Shown piece by piece: positions 55,101-62,596 of a stretch of DNA of 64,000 bases. The stretch lies in NCBI RefSeq assembly GCF_003129965.1, contig NZ_NRCJ01000012.1:34889-98888 (forward strand). Reading direction: 5' to 3'. Source of the stretch: Aggregatibacter kilianii. GTDB taxonomy: Bacteria > Pseudomonadota > Gammaproteobacteria > Enterobacterales > Pasteurellaceae. Numbering within the stretch: the stretch's first letter is position 1; every line of letters starts with the position of its first letter. Below the pieces are notes generated by a model. The model was not told where the DNA came from and did not search any database. It saw only the letters and a list, made by a program, of their open reading frames with translations. The position numbers were made by a program, and so were the translations under genes.

Positions 55101-55473
55101 CATTGTTAGAGCGGGAGACAAGACGGATACGCGCTTGATAGCTTGTCATTGCGTCGGCGTCGAGCAGGATATTTTTTACGCCGAGCGAAACCCCGGCGAT
55201 TGCCGTAAAGCCTAATAATTGGGACTTAAAGCTGTTTAATTGTTGGCTGACGTCGGCAAGGTCTTTTTTGTTTTGCTTAAGATCTTTACTGAGTAATACC
55301 GATACTTTATCCAGCGTACCCAAGCCTTGCGCGCCCGTTCTGCCTTGCGTGCCAAGTTTTTCGCTTGCCGTGCCGGTGCCGGTAATCTCCGCTTTAAATT
55401 GCTTAAATTTACGCATCGCCTCGTCGATGTCGGCTTTAATGCGCATTGAGAGCGTCAAGTTATCGGCTGCCAT
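52177..55473 (-). CDS. Tail tape-measure protein
   Basis: A 1098-residue protein with the long, helical, Ala/Gln/Lys-rich make-up of tape measures: N-terminal tape_meas region (VSLGVKNILLDADAMTSYQARI), hydrophobic stretches at about 315-340 and 400-425, coiled coils (residues about 430-800) and a Gly-rich C-terminal RGPGTSTSDSIPARLSDG. It sets tail length and helps DNA entry. AAGGTGATTT precedes ATG 55473. Confidence 0.92.
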   Translation of the reverse strand: MAADNLTLSMRIKADIDEAMRKFKQFKAEITGTGTASEKLGTQGRTGAQGLGTLDKVSVLLSKDLKQNKKDLADVSQQLNSFKSQLLGFTAIAGVSLGVKNILLDADAMTSYQARIRLVSRSNNEAKGTFRELMDISNETGNAFASTAELYTRVYRAFGDKANSAELLQFTRTLQQMVVVSGALPQEANAAIIQLSQGLASGTLRGEEFNSVAEQMPMLLEVLQKSLGKTRGELRKMAEQGELTPQIILSATKEAADEIQKQYEQMPLTIGRAANQLSNSWSDWLNQTNNTVSVTGAVAGALSGLAGNLDALGNVALIVAVAMASRFTAGMLQSAAAMVRNSAVTAVANQTLVARAAIEVKAAQAAVAMAASTDRATLATERLTLANRNLAVAMRAATFSGLGSSLLALAGGPIGLAITAIFGLYAAYEYIQGKERELDEQYQQTANSIQSNIEKTEALIQARTELGEIGGFSERVSQVETNNKAIEDAKKELDELIKRRDELQQRMMSDSFGGFVDLDKLNEANARIKVLTATTDELSDKTGELADRNQEQLTAAFNAAMEAGGEFAERLKNLGGLEAAETQEELKKAIKAAEEQLSSMGGELSQTEKKLRNELTQATMTATEQLEAMKQTFIALSKQAGNAASQMDPFIDRINMMIDLTKQIEQAKQNKKAESWLDRLKDRAATVGMGTAQKIMYDADKEGLNDEQRKLAAQYAAQIEAGEKAKRGARTKTKKYDAEDKNLALNVQYLRLTGQEVKANLTDIEGRYNKLLAEFTKHSNVDGINLIKKILPLEQAKAQVDGVQNEINRLYQNQSTQEQRIQAQVQVGLISHLEGQQRLKAVYAETVAELEKQIPVLEKLAQMPGAQGEAAKNSLEDMKLKIAELKNAGNDLEKAFKEGLTQGIQTSIVGLANGTMTLRDALKNLTTTILNAMVQIAAQQLAMQTSSAASGWWSAIASAFSSVGGHATGGPIRGPGTSTSDSIPARLSDGEWVIQASAVSHYGHAFMDAINNKRLRKLATGGPVSVPPVPSYREPGLSDSLRDGRAGTQVVASPVNIQQTLAVDSAELFTAGLKTNAGNKAVLTMLRANKQTIKDILN

Positions 55474-55500
55474 AAATCACCTTAAAAATTGACCGCACTT

Positions 55501-55767
55501 TTATGCGGTCAGGTCGTTAATATAATTCGTTAAGTCTTTGCCGCCGCTAAAACCGACGGCGCAATCTATCGCACGGGCGGCGCGCTCACGGCGGGCGCGG
55601 CGCATGGATTTTTCATAAAACAGGATGAGTTGCCGGGCGGTGTAGTGCCCCAGCTCGCTAAATTGATGACCATTTGCTACCAAATGCTCTACGATTTCGC
55701 CCCAATCAGGCGACGCGCATTGTTCTGCGCTATTTCCTCGACCAGCGGTTGCACCGCTTTTCGGGTA
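55501..55767 (-). CDS. -1 frameshift extension of the tail assembly chaperone
   Basis: An overlapping -1 frame (residues SPDWGEIVEHLVANGHQFSE, HYTARQLILFYEKSMRRARR, ending NYINDLTA) with no good own start; the only candidate is a GTG at 55794 without a ribosome site. It is best read as the frameshifted tail domain of the preceding gene, via T-TTT-TTT at 55773-55767, giving a fusion of about 204 residues, like lambda gpGT. The frame lies just upstream of the tape-measure gene, as expected. Confidence 0.7.
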   Translation of the reverse strand, partial: YPKSGATAGRGNSAEQCASPDWGEIVEHLVANGHQFSELGHYTARQLILFYEKSMRRARRERAARAIDCAVGFSGGKDLTNYINDLTA

Positions 55768-56114
55768 AAAAAATTGCTGTTGACCGCCCACCACAACAAC
55801 ATCAAATCTTCGCCTTCTTGGGCGTTAAGATTCGCCACAAACTCCACGGTTTTGTTAATGGATACGGCGACCAGCTCAATAATGGCTTCGTAGTTGTCGG
55901 CAAGCGCCTGCATGATTTCATCCCAGCGCGCATTTTCAGGCTTATCTACGCTCGCTAACTGATTGCGCAGACTTGCGATAAACGCCACCAGTTTGGCGTT
56001 ATGCTGCATTTGCTGGATGAGCGTGTATTCTTTGACTGTGACCGTTTCGCCGCCGACGGTGATGTCACGGTTCGGGTAGAGGATGTCAAGTTCGGAGGTG
56101 GCTTGGTTTTCCAT
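55689..56114 (-). CDS. Tail assembly chaperone (gpG-like)
   Basis: A 141-residue acidic protein (begins MENQATSELDILYPNRDITV) upstream of the tape measure, the standard place for the tail chaperone. Near its end the run NSNFF is coded by AAT TTT TTT, a slippery T7 (55773-55767) that allows -1 frameshifting into the 55501-55767 frame. Chaperones of this type coat the tape measure during assembly. Confidence 0.75.
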   Translation of the reverse strand: MENQATSELDILYPNRDITVGGETVTVKEYTLIQQMQHNAKLVAFIASLRNQLASVDKPENARWDEIMQALADNYEAIIELVAVSINKTVEFVANLNAQEGEDLMLLWWAVNSNFFTRKAVQPLVEEIAQNNARRLIGAKS

Positions 56115-56172
56115 GGTTTCGCCTGATTCTTATGTTGAGTTGATTTCCCCGGGCATTACCCGGGGAAGGGGA

Positions 56173-56919
56173 TTATTTGCGGATTTTAATCACGCGCCCG
56201 AAACGACCGAGCGTAGCGTCGCCCACTTTGGTAGTGTCGGCGAGCACGGTAGCTTTGGTATTTAGCGCATCTAACGAGTTTTCATTGTTGATGAGGCTCA
56301 ACGCTTCGGTTGGGGTAAAGTTGATTTTGTATAACTCAACCACCGTCCACTCATTATTTTCGGCTAAGTTAATGCCCTCATAGCGCAAAAACAGATCTTT
56401 CGGGTTGGTTGTGAGCATAGCAATGATTTCAACTTGTCCGTATTTATACGCTACAGTATCGGTATTGGCGGCAATGTCTTTCAAAAATTCCACCGCACCA
56501 AAAATTGGCTCTACGGAGTAATCCGTACCTTCGACCAATGACCCGATTTTTACTTCGCTCACATCTTGGTGCGCTAATGTAATGCGGTCACCGGCTTTAA
56601 TCACTGCCGGCAATTTTTCGCCCGTTACACTACCACCCGGCACTGTTACAGCTTCGCCAAGTAATAACAAGGCAAGATTCGCCGCGCTAAACTCATGGAA
56701 TTTAGCCGATACTTCGCCCGATTTGCCGGTGATAATTTTGCGCACTTTCTGACGTGAGCCGGAGTAAGATTCGGTATGTTCAAAACTTTCCACTGTTAAT
56801 GAAATAGACAGCTCGGACACATCTCCGACCCAACGTTGTGCGCCGATATTGCCAGTTGCGTCACGCACGGCAAGATAGAGCTTGCCCTGTCCGTAAGAAT
56901 ACGTTTCAACGTGTGCCAT
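56173..56919 (-). CDS. Major tail tube protein
   Basis: A 248-residue protein (begins MAHVETYSYGQGKLYLAVRD) with repeated short beta strands and one extended loop, in the tail-tube position before the chaperone and tape measure. No sheath gene is seen in this window, so the tail is non-contractile. Its ATG shares a base with the previous stop (TAATG). Confidence 0.78.
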   Translation of the reverse strand: MAHVETYSYGQGKLYLAVRDATGNIGAQRWVGDVSELSISLTVESFEHTESYSGSRQKVRKIITGKSGEVSAKFHEFSAANLALLLLGEAVTVPGGSVTGEKLPAVIKAGDRITLAHQDVSEVKIGSLVEGTDYSVEPIFGAVEFLKDIAANTDTVAYKYGQVEIIAMLTTNPKDLFLRYEGINLAENNEWTVVELYKINFTPTEALSLINNENSLDALNTKATVLADTTKVGDATLGRFGRVIKIRK

Positions 56920-57185
56920 TATTGTTCTCCTTGATTTTGATTTTCGGTTTCACCGTCAGCGGACGGTGTGTTTTCGGCGGTGTCGCCGGGCTGTTGTTCG
57001 GTGGCTGCCGGCTGTTCGGACTGTGTCGGCTTGTCGGATTTATCCGATTTTTTTACCGCACTTTTTACGCCGATTTGATGCCGGATGAGATACACCGCGT
57101 CGGCGTCGGTCACCTCAATCACCTCGCCCGCCGCGTAGCTCACGCCTGCGTGGACGTGCGGTCGGTTTAATTTAATTTGCTTCAT
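56919..57185 (-). CDS. Small tail/neck protein with acidic disordered tail
   Basis: An 88-residue protein: ordered first 45 residues (IKLNRPHVHAGVSYAAGEVIEV) and a Ser/Glu/Gln/Pro-rich acidic second half (EQPAATEQQPGDTAENTPSA) that looks disordered. ATG 57185 overlaps the upstream stop as ATGA. Comparable small proteins (Mu gp38-like position) lie between gp37 and the tube or sheath gene. Confidence 0.65.
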   Translation of the reverse strand: MKQIKLNRPHVHAGVSYAAGEVIEVTDADAVYLIRHQIGVKSAVKKSDKSDKPTQSEQPAATEQQPGDTAENTPSADGETENQNQGEQ

Positions 57186-57628
57186 CGGTTTCTCCCCATG
57201 ATCATTTTGGTTTGGTAGGTCTCCATCCAGACCAGATAAGAGTTGGTGTAATCTACGATGTTGCCGCGCACAAAAAAGGTTTCTTTTGCTCCCGGCACAG
57301 GCGGACGCCAACCCATCAACTGCTCGCGGATTTTGCCGATAACCGGATTACTCACGCTTAAATGCGGCGTTTCAACGTTGTACTGATACGACTGCACAAT
57401 CACGATCACCGAGAAACTCACGGTGACCATTTGACGTACCGCCACGTCATTGAGCGTGCCCACCTCGCTATTCGGCACCACAAACACCGCAGGTGTTGCC
57501 AAGCCCGCCAAACTCACCTCACTGATGGAGCGATATTCGGCGGTGGAGCCTAACGTGTGGATGTAGTCCGGCTGGAGCGGCTTGAGCTGCTCAATCACAT
57601 GCTTAATGTCAAACGGTCCGTATTGCAT
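57182..57628 (-). CDS. Mu gp37-like protein (tail terminator type)
   Basis: A 148-residue protein (MQYGPFDIKHVIEQLKPLQP start) matching the gp37 family that closes or terminates the tail at the neck. Its ATG shares a base with the gp36 stop (TAATG), as in other Mu-like head-tail joining modules. Confidence 0.72.
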   Translation of the reverse strand: MQYGPFDIKHVIEQLKPLQPDYIHTLGSTAEYRSISEVSLAGLATPAVFVVPNSEVGTLNDVAVRQMVTVSFSVIVIVQSYQYNVETPHLSVSNPVIGKIREQLMGWRPPVPGAKETFFVRGNIVDYTNSYLVWMETYQTKMIMGRNR

Positions 57629-58134
57629 TAGTAATCCTTCAGGGTCTCGGCGGTAAACACACGGTCGCGTTTGGTAAATTTCGGGTAACCGGAGGCGGGC
57701 ACAAGCTCATCCTCCAAGCCGAGCGAAAACTTACCCTCCGCAACCAACTGCAACAATTTGAGCGTATCGCGGTAGTCGCGCACAATCGGGTTATCCGCTT
57801 CTTTTGCCGGCAAATGCTGGTGCAGGTAGTAACGGACCAGACTGCGCGCCCACGTAGTTAAAATGCGCGGCGTTTGCTTAAACGGCAGCTTATAGCCACG
57901 TTGACGCAAATAGCCGTCAATTAACGCGCTCGAATCCGCGATCACTTCTTCGATACGTTTAATCGCTTGATTCACCCGCTCAACATCGGCGGGTGAAAAG
58001 TTAGCAACGTCTTCACCGTCCAAAATTTTACCCCAGATTCGCCAGTCGGCAGGCGGTTGTCCCACCTGCGCGGTGACTTGAGCGAGTTCCATAATGCCCG
58101 GCTTTTCGTACAGTTGTTGCAGTGTGATATACAT
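57628..58134 (-). CDS. DUF1320 (Mu gp36-like) head-tail joining protein
   Basis: A 168-residue protein with the DUF1320 pattern: VNQAIKRIEEVIADSSALID, YLRQRGYKLPF and TWARSLVRYYLHQH. In Mu-like phages gp36 lies after the capsid gene and is thought to act at the head-tail connector. AAGGT precedes ATG 58134. Confidence 0.82.
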   Translation of the reverse strand: MYITLQQLYEKPGIMELAQVTAQVGQPPADWRIWGKILDGEDVANFSPADVERVNQAIKRIEEVIADSSALIDGYLRQRGYKLPFKQTPRILTTWARSLVRYYLHQHLPAKEADNPIVRDYRDTLKLLQLVAEGKFSLGLEDELVPASGYPKFTKRDRVFTAETLKDY

Positions 58135-58143
58135 GCGGCGACC

Positions 58144-59067
58144 TTAAATAACGTCTTCTAAGAAGAATCCTAAATCACGGGCGGTGACTAACTCTTTTAC
58201 TGATTCGCCAACACGGATACGATAACCACCGCGCATACCCATATCTTGGTCGAAAATTTCAAATGCCTGGCGGTCGCCCCATTGAGCAGTAAAGCCAAAT
58301 GTTGTACCGCTGTTGGCATCTGCCAATTTGTCGCGGTAAATCAGAGAGCAGTGATTACCCCAAGCGTGAGCAAGCACCGGTTTTTTGGCAATGTTGACAG
58401 TATTCACCAGTGCCTGACCAACAAAGATCGCATCAAGCTCTAACTTATCGCGCAAGTATTCAAGTGGCACTAAACCATCATCGCCCAGCGTGCCGTTGTA
58501 ACCTTTGATGATGCTTTTATTTTGGCGCAAAGCACTGGCGGCTTTTTGTCCCAAAACCATAATGTTCGGACGCATCACAAGACTATCTAAGGACTCAAGT
58601 AATAATTTGAGCGGCTTAGAGTCGTCATGTGTCCATTGGTCTGCACCGGACAATTTTTTATAGTTACCGGAGGCATAGGATTTTTTGTTAAATACCAAAT
58701 TTGCCGTACGCACTTCACGATCTAACAAGATGAGATTAGTCGTTTGCTCAGTTGCACGACCTGTAGGGCTGTAACCCTTCGGCGCATTCTGAATGTCCGC
58801 AATCGGCACTGGCGAATCCAAACCGTAATCTTCGGTTGAAGATACTTTTTGTGTAAATCCGAACTCAACCTGATTCGGTCTTGAGGTACGACCCACATGC
58901 GTTTTAGGGATGGTAAAACCTTCGCCCAAATCGTATTCCTTGTATTTAAATTCTTGCTTGCCGACTCCAACACGCGGTAATACCTCATCAGCAATCATGC
59001 GGCGGTTGCGATACGCAATTGCAATGGCAGTCAAGACCGGATCAACTGGAAAATTTGCTTTACTCAT
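58144..59067 (-). CDS. Major capsid protein
   Basis: A 307-residue protein (begins MSKANFPVDPVLTAIAIAYR). The RMIADEVLPRVGVGKQEFKY start, YGLDSPVPIADIQNAPKGY and the C-terminal QAFEIFDQDMGMRGGYRIRV are typical of major capsid proteins of transposable siphophages (HK97 fold by family). It lies after protease, scaffold and decoration genes. A good AAGGA precedes ATG 59067. Confidence 0.82.
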   Translation of the reverse strand: MSKANFPVDPVLTAIAIAYRNRRMIADEVLPRVGVGKQEFKYKEYDLGEGFTIPKTHVGRTSRPNQVEFGFTQKVSSTEDYGLDSPVPIADIQNAPKGYSPTGRATEQTTNLILLDREVRTANLVFNKKSYASGNYKKLSGADQWTHDDSKPLKLLLESLDSLVMRPNIMVLGQKAASALRQNKSIIKGYNGTLGDDGLVPLEYLRDKLELDAIFVGQALVNTVNIAKKPVLAHAWGNHCSLIYRDKLADANSGTTFGFTAQWGDRQAFEIFDQDMGMRGGYRIRVGESVKELVTARDLGFFLEDVI

Positions 59068-59132
59068 TCTTTAATCCTTTTTTTCAATAGGTGAAAATTA
59101 ATTACAGTTTTCGCTTAATTTTGGTGAACGGG

Positions 59133-59498
59133 TTATTCAGCGGCAAAACCCGGGGCGATGAACAGGGAGCCTAAATCACCTTCCGCACCGTCTTCTTCGG
59201 CGAAGCCGATGTAGGCTTGTTTGGCGGTGGCTTTTACCGCACGACCTTGTGCGTCGGTAGTCAAAGCGTCGCCGCGTTTGATTTCCGCGCCGTACATCAC
59301 CGGATACAAACCGCTGCGCACTACATCCACATGTTCGCCCGGGTCTTTCGGCACTCGGGTAGAAATGCCGATCAGTTTGTCGGTGGCGGCAGTGGCTTGT
59401 TTTGCACCGTCTTTTTCTTCGCCAAAAGCAACAATGCGATAACCTTCGATTTTGCCTTCGGTGACGTAAGCAATGATTAGTTCAGGGGTGTTGCTCAT
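59133..59498 (-). CDS. Capsid decoration-type protein (DUF2190-like)
   Basis: A 121-residue Gly/Ala-rich beta protein (LIAYVTEGKIEGYRIVAFGE omitted N-term MSNTPE; AEIKRGDALTTDAQGRAVKA, YIGFAEEDGAEGDLGSLFIA). DUF2190/capsid-cement proteins have this size, pattern and position, between protease/scaffold and capsid. The start overlaps the protease stop as ATGA. Confidence 0.7.
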   Translation of the reverse strand: MSNTPELIIAYVTEGKIEGYRIVAFGEEKDGAKQATAATDKLIGISTRVPKDPGEHVDVVRSGLYPVMYGAEIKRGDALTTDAQGRAVKATAKQAYIGFAEEDGAEGDLGSLFIAPGFAAE

Positions 59499-60034
59499 TT
59501 TTGCGCTCCTTTCATAATGTGATTAACTGCGTCGGTCATTGTGATTTCAACGCCGGCTTTCGCTTGCTCCGCTTGATATGCGGTCGCCGCTTTGGCGATA
59601 GACGCACCGTCGGCAAAGTCCACCGCGTCTTTGTCTTTTTCGCCCGGCTCACCGGATTTTTCCGAAAAGTCCACCGGTTTGGTGTTGAGTACGTCTTTTA
59701 ACACGTCGATGGAGGATTTAGAGACGGTTTGTGTGCCGTCAGAAAATGACACCGGCGCGTTGCCCAGTTGCACCATCACCTCAACCAAGCCCGCTTTGTG
59801 TGCCGGCAAAACTTTGCCCGCTTTAACCAAAGAATCGGCAAAGTCGGTGGCTTCTTTTTTCTGTTTTTCCGCTTCCGCTTTGGCTTTTTCCTGCTCGGCG
59901 GCTTTCACTTTGTCTTCACGCTCGGCAATAGCGGCCTCACGGGCGGCAAAGTCGGCTTCTTTTTTTGCCACTTCGTCTGCCGCTAATTTCGCGGCGGCGG
60001 CTTCAATGGCGGCTTTTTGTTCTGCTTCGTTCAT
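59495..60034 (-). CDS. Nested scaffold protein (Mu Z-like), internal start within the protease gene
   Basis: An in-frame ATG at 60034 is preceded by AGGAG (60045-60041) with ideal spacing. The 179-residue product is the Ala/Glu/Lys-rich coiled-coil (KAAIEAAAAKLAADEVAKKE, EREDKVKAAEQEKAKAEAEK) plus a C-terminal tail, as expected for a scaffold. Mu encodes its scaffold Z inside protease gene I in the same way. Confidence 0.72.
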   Translation of the reverse strand: MNEAEQKAAIEAAAAKLAADEVAKKEADFAAREAAIAEREDKVKAAEQEKAKAEAEKQKKEATDFADSLVKAGKVLPAHKAGLVEVMVQLGNAPVSFSDGTQTVSKSSIDVLKDVLNTKPVDFSEKSGEPGEKDKDAVDFADGASIAKAATAYQAEQAKAGVEITMTDAVNHIMKGAQK

Positions 60035-60523
60035 GATTTTCTCCTGTGGTTTGGGGTTAGCAGATTCGGATTCGTCAAAGGCAAAGTCGGCAAACGCATT
60101 ATCGCCGCCTTCGCTTTGCGCAAAGTTCACGTCTGCCAAGCCTTTCACGGCGGGCGGCACTGCGCCCAAAAAGCCCACATGACGTAAATAATGATGACCG
60201 GGTTTTGGATTGCCGGGTGTTTCCGGTAAAAAAATGGATGCGCTGCGCTTTTTGTAGCGTCCGGCATTCACCGCCTCAGCGAAGGCTGCGTCAACTTGTC
60301 CCACGTGGGCGTAAAGTATGCCGTCCTCCACGCTGGTCTGTTTCACCCAGCCGTAAGCCGGGGCGGTGAGATTGGGGTGACCGATGACAATTGGCGACTC
60401 AAAGAGTTTTGGATCATATTGTGCGGCTAAATCGACTAAATCCGCTTCGGTAAAGCGGATTTCGCGCCCATCCATGGCGGTGTGGGTGCCGGTACGCATG
60501 ATTTCCATTTTGGTGAGTTTCAC
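59495..60523 (-). CDS. Prohead protease with C-terminal scaffold (Mu gpI-like)
   Basis: A 342-residue protein. The N-terminal 150 residues (ESPIVIGHPNLTAPAYGWVK, RYKKRSASIFLPE) form the Mu-I-type protease; the second half is the coiled-coil scaffold. The first codon is GTG 60523, with GAGG upstream; ATG 60508 lacks a site. It cleaves the scaffold during prohead maturation. Confidence 0.83.
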   Translation of the reverse strand: MKLTKMEIMRTGTHTAMDGREIRFTEADLVDLAAQYDPKLFESPIVIGHPNLTAPAYGWVKQTSVEDGILYAHVGQVDAAFAEAVNAGRYKKRSASIFLPETPGNPKPGHHYLRHVGFLGAVPPAVKGLADVNFAQSEGGDNAFADFAFDESESANPKPQEKIMNEAEQKAAIEAAAAKLAADEVAKKEADFAAREAAIAEREDKVKAAEQEKAKAEAEKQKKEATDFADSLVKAGKVLPAHKAGLVEVMVQLGNAPVSFSDGTQTVSKSSIDVLKDVLNTKPVDFSEKSGEPGEKDKDAVDFADGASIAKAATAYQAEQAKAGVEITMTDAVNHIMKGAQK

Positions 60524-60663
60524 GGATAAATAACCTCGGATGTGTGTTTAATGGGCACAGTATGCCGAGGCGCAGGAATTTTGTATTTTTTCCGCGTTTG
60601 GAATCAGTTAAAGGGGTAATTTTGCAAATGCAGGATTATTTAGATGGGATATGTCGTTTTTAA

Positions 60664-60689
60664 CGTGTTTATAAGCGTTTATAAACACG
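60664..60689 (-). promoter_or_regulatory. Dyad in the protease-gene promoter region (late promoter candidate)
   Basis: CGTGTTTATAA-GCGT-TTATAAACACG, perfect 11-bp arms, within a 226-bp non-coding gap before the protease gene. Mu has its late promoter PI at this place, activated by C through TTAT/ATAA dyads; this one is similar in style. No coding potential seen in the gap. Confidence 0.55.
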
Positions 60690-60749
60690 CTAAAACGCAT
60701 TCAGGGTATAGTTTATCGTTTTCCCGCTTAAAACGCCTGTACGCGCGTT

Positions 60750-61241
60750 TTACGCGTTAAATCCGTTTTTTAGGTGTTTGCGGGCGATTTCGAGCAATCG
60801 TTGCTCGTCGTCGGCGGATAATCCGAGCCATGGGCGCGCCGGTATATCCACGCTTTTCACCAGCTTGCCGAGGACGGTTAATGCTTTGCCTTTTTTTGCG
60901 GTGATCGTTCCGCCGAATTGATGGATTGCCGCATACTCACGGTCCGAGCCGAACACCACGCCGGCATCATCGGCTTGGTAGCGCAGTGTACCACGCAAAT
61001 GCCCGACAAGGGTCAAAATTTTGTCGGCGTTTTTCTTTTTGCTCTCGCGGTATTGTTCGTTAAGCGGCTCCCACGGCGTGCCATCGGGGGCTTTCTGTGC
61101 GACAAACCGCGCAAAATGAATCGCCAGCAACTCTTCGCCCATCTCACTAAACATCAGTTTCGGACGGTTTAACGTCGCCACAGCATTATCAATTACGCGG
61201 GCGAGCTCATTAATATCCAGTTCAATGTTGACTGCGGTCAT
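60750..61241 (-). CDS. Phage virion morphogenesis protein (Mu gpG-like)
   Basis: A 163-residue protein with the G-family pattern: FARFVAQKAPDGTPWEPLNE, RGTLRYQADDAGVVFGSDRE, YAAIHQFGGTITAK and PARPWLGLSADDEQRLLEIA. It acts in head-tail completion. ATG 61241 follows AGGAC; an in-frame GTG at 61307 adds 22 residues that do not look conserved. A non-coding gap of about 100 bp separates it from the F-like gene. Confidence 0.85.
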   Translation of the reverse strand: MTAVNIELDINELARVIDNAVATLNRPKLMFSEMGEELLAIHFARFVAQKAPDGTPWEPLNEQYRESKKKNADKILTLVGHLRGTLRYQADDAGVVFGSDREYAAIHQFGGTITAKKGKALTVLGKLVKSVDIPARPWLGLSADDEQRLLEIARKHLKNGFNA

Positions 61242-61342
61242 ATTTTGTCCTATATTAATTTCAACGCATCGGGTGGGCAGTCCCCGCCAGGACCTCCAAT
61301 CCCACACCCGGCGTGACTCACTTGTGGCGGCGGGTGAGTTTT

Positions 61343-62596
61343 TTAGTCTTCGTCGTCCCGGTAATACAACATCACACCGGTGCGCACCTGCTCCAAATAC
61401 TCGTCTTTTTCCGGCGCAAATATCGTCACACCGTCCCAGCCGTCACTGCCCACATCAAACACCGCCAATGCCGGTACATTGTGCCCGCTGTCGTCCAGCT
61501 CAAAGCGGGCGATATAGCGACGGCGTACGGTAGTTAAATTCAAGTGGTGATGATACTCAGCACGCGTCCAGATTTCGTCCGGTTGTTGTAACGCTAACGC
61601 AAGGAGTTTTAAATACACCTCACGCCCACGCTTTTTGAGTTTGGAGTGCCCGCTGCGCGAGGTAAACAGTGCGTCGCTGATCACCAGACTTTCGCCCAGC
61701 ACATCTTTAAATATCGCTGGTTTTTCCACTGTCGCGCCGAATTCGGACAAAAACTCGTTAATGTAAAATCCGTCTTCCTTGCCTTCCGGCAACAATAAAC
61801 TGCTGGATACCTTGCGCGGGGTCGGCATTGGGATTGGTGTATCTTTGCGGTGCGGGTAAAACTCCACACGGCGCGGTTGTCCGTTGTCGTCTAACGGCGG
61901 CGGGGTTTGACTTTTTAGTCGTGATGCGCCGGGGATGTGCTCAAAGCCGGGGTCAATACCTTTCGGCACTTTAACAATACGCGGATTCAAGCCACGCGCG
62001 CCGACAATGCGCTCCTCCCACTCAATTGCGGGCGCTTTATCCACTTTGAGCCCGTTGCGGTCCATGTAGGCTTGACTGCGTCCGATAACAGTGCATTGAC
62101 AGCCCCACGCGTTGATTGGGAAATGGGTTTGCCACCAAGGATCATCATGGCGCAAAATCAAGCCGTCCCAGTGCACGTGCTCAATGCGCGGATGGCTTAC
62201 GGCGTCGCTGTGGACGTATTCCCAGTACGGCATCACCTCTTTGAGCTCTTGCAGTTGGGCGTATCTGCCTGCCTGATAACTGGAGCGCAGGTTGGTTTCG
62301 TAAATCACACGACTGCGCCAGTTGCGCCCGCCGTGATAGTCCCAGCCGTATTTGGCGACGATATTGTCAAAATCCTGCCGGAACTCCTCGAGGGTTTTAC
62401 CGTTGGCGATAAAGTCGTTAATGGCGGCGGCAAAATCTTCAATGATTTCGCGCCGATTGGCGCCGGCAACCACTGCTGCATAATCATGCTCAGCGTTATA
62501 AATGTCCGTCCATGTGGCGGTCGGGGTCGGGATTTTGCGCTTGTAAAACTCAATTTGCTCGTTAAACGGCACGCTCCCGTAAGTCGCTTTATTCAT
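61343..62596 (-). CDS. Phage head morphogenesis protein (F-like) with C-terminal PBECR2-type nuclease-like domain
   Basis: A 417-residue protein. Residues about 20-180 are the Mu F / SPP1 gp7 head-morphogenesis module (RNWRSRVIYETNLRSSYQAG, HPRIEHVHWDGLILRHDD, INAWGCQCTV). Residues about 285-417 (GESLVISDALFTSRSG, LKKRGREVYLKLLALALQQP, DEIWTRAEYHHHLNLTTVRR) match the BECR-fold nuclease-like PBECR2 domain found fused to phage head proteins. Capsid-borne nucleases like this may be injected with DNA. ATG 62596 overlaps the portal stop. Confidence 0.78.
   Translation of the reverse strand: MNKATYGSVPFNEQIEFYKRKIPTPTATWTDIYNAEHDYAAVVAGANRREIIEDFAAAINDFIANGKTLEEFRQDFDNIVAKYGWDYHGGRNWRSRVIYETNLRSSYQAGRYAQLQELKEVMPYWEYVHSDAVSHPRIEHVHWDGLILRHDDPWWQTHFPINAWGCQCTVIGRSQAYMDRNGLKVDKAPAIEWEERIVGARGLNPRIVKVPKGIDPGFEHIPGASRLKSQTPPPLDDNGQPRRVEFYPHRKDTPIPMPTPRKVSSSLLLPEGKEDGFYINEFLSEFGATVEKPAIFKDVLGESLVISDALFTSRSGHSKLKKRGREVYLKLLALALQQPDEIWTRAEYHHHLNLTTVRRRYIARFELDDSGHNVPALAVFDVGSDGWDGVTIFAPEKDEYLEQVRTGVMLYYRDDED

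Noticed and set aside
59592..60182. 196-codon plus-strand frame opposite the protease/scaffold
   Set aside because: The Ala/Ser/Phe-rich antisense pattern is expected opposite an Ala/Glu/Lys coiled coil.
61242..61307. Upstream GTG extension of the G-like gene
   Set aside because: The 22 extra residues are Trp/Arg-rich, lack a ribosome site, and ATG 61241 has a good AGGAC.
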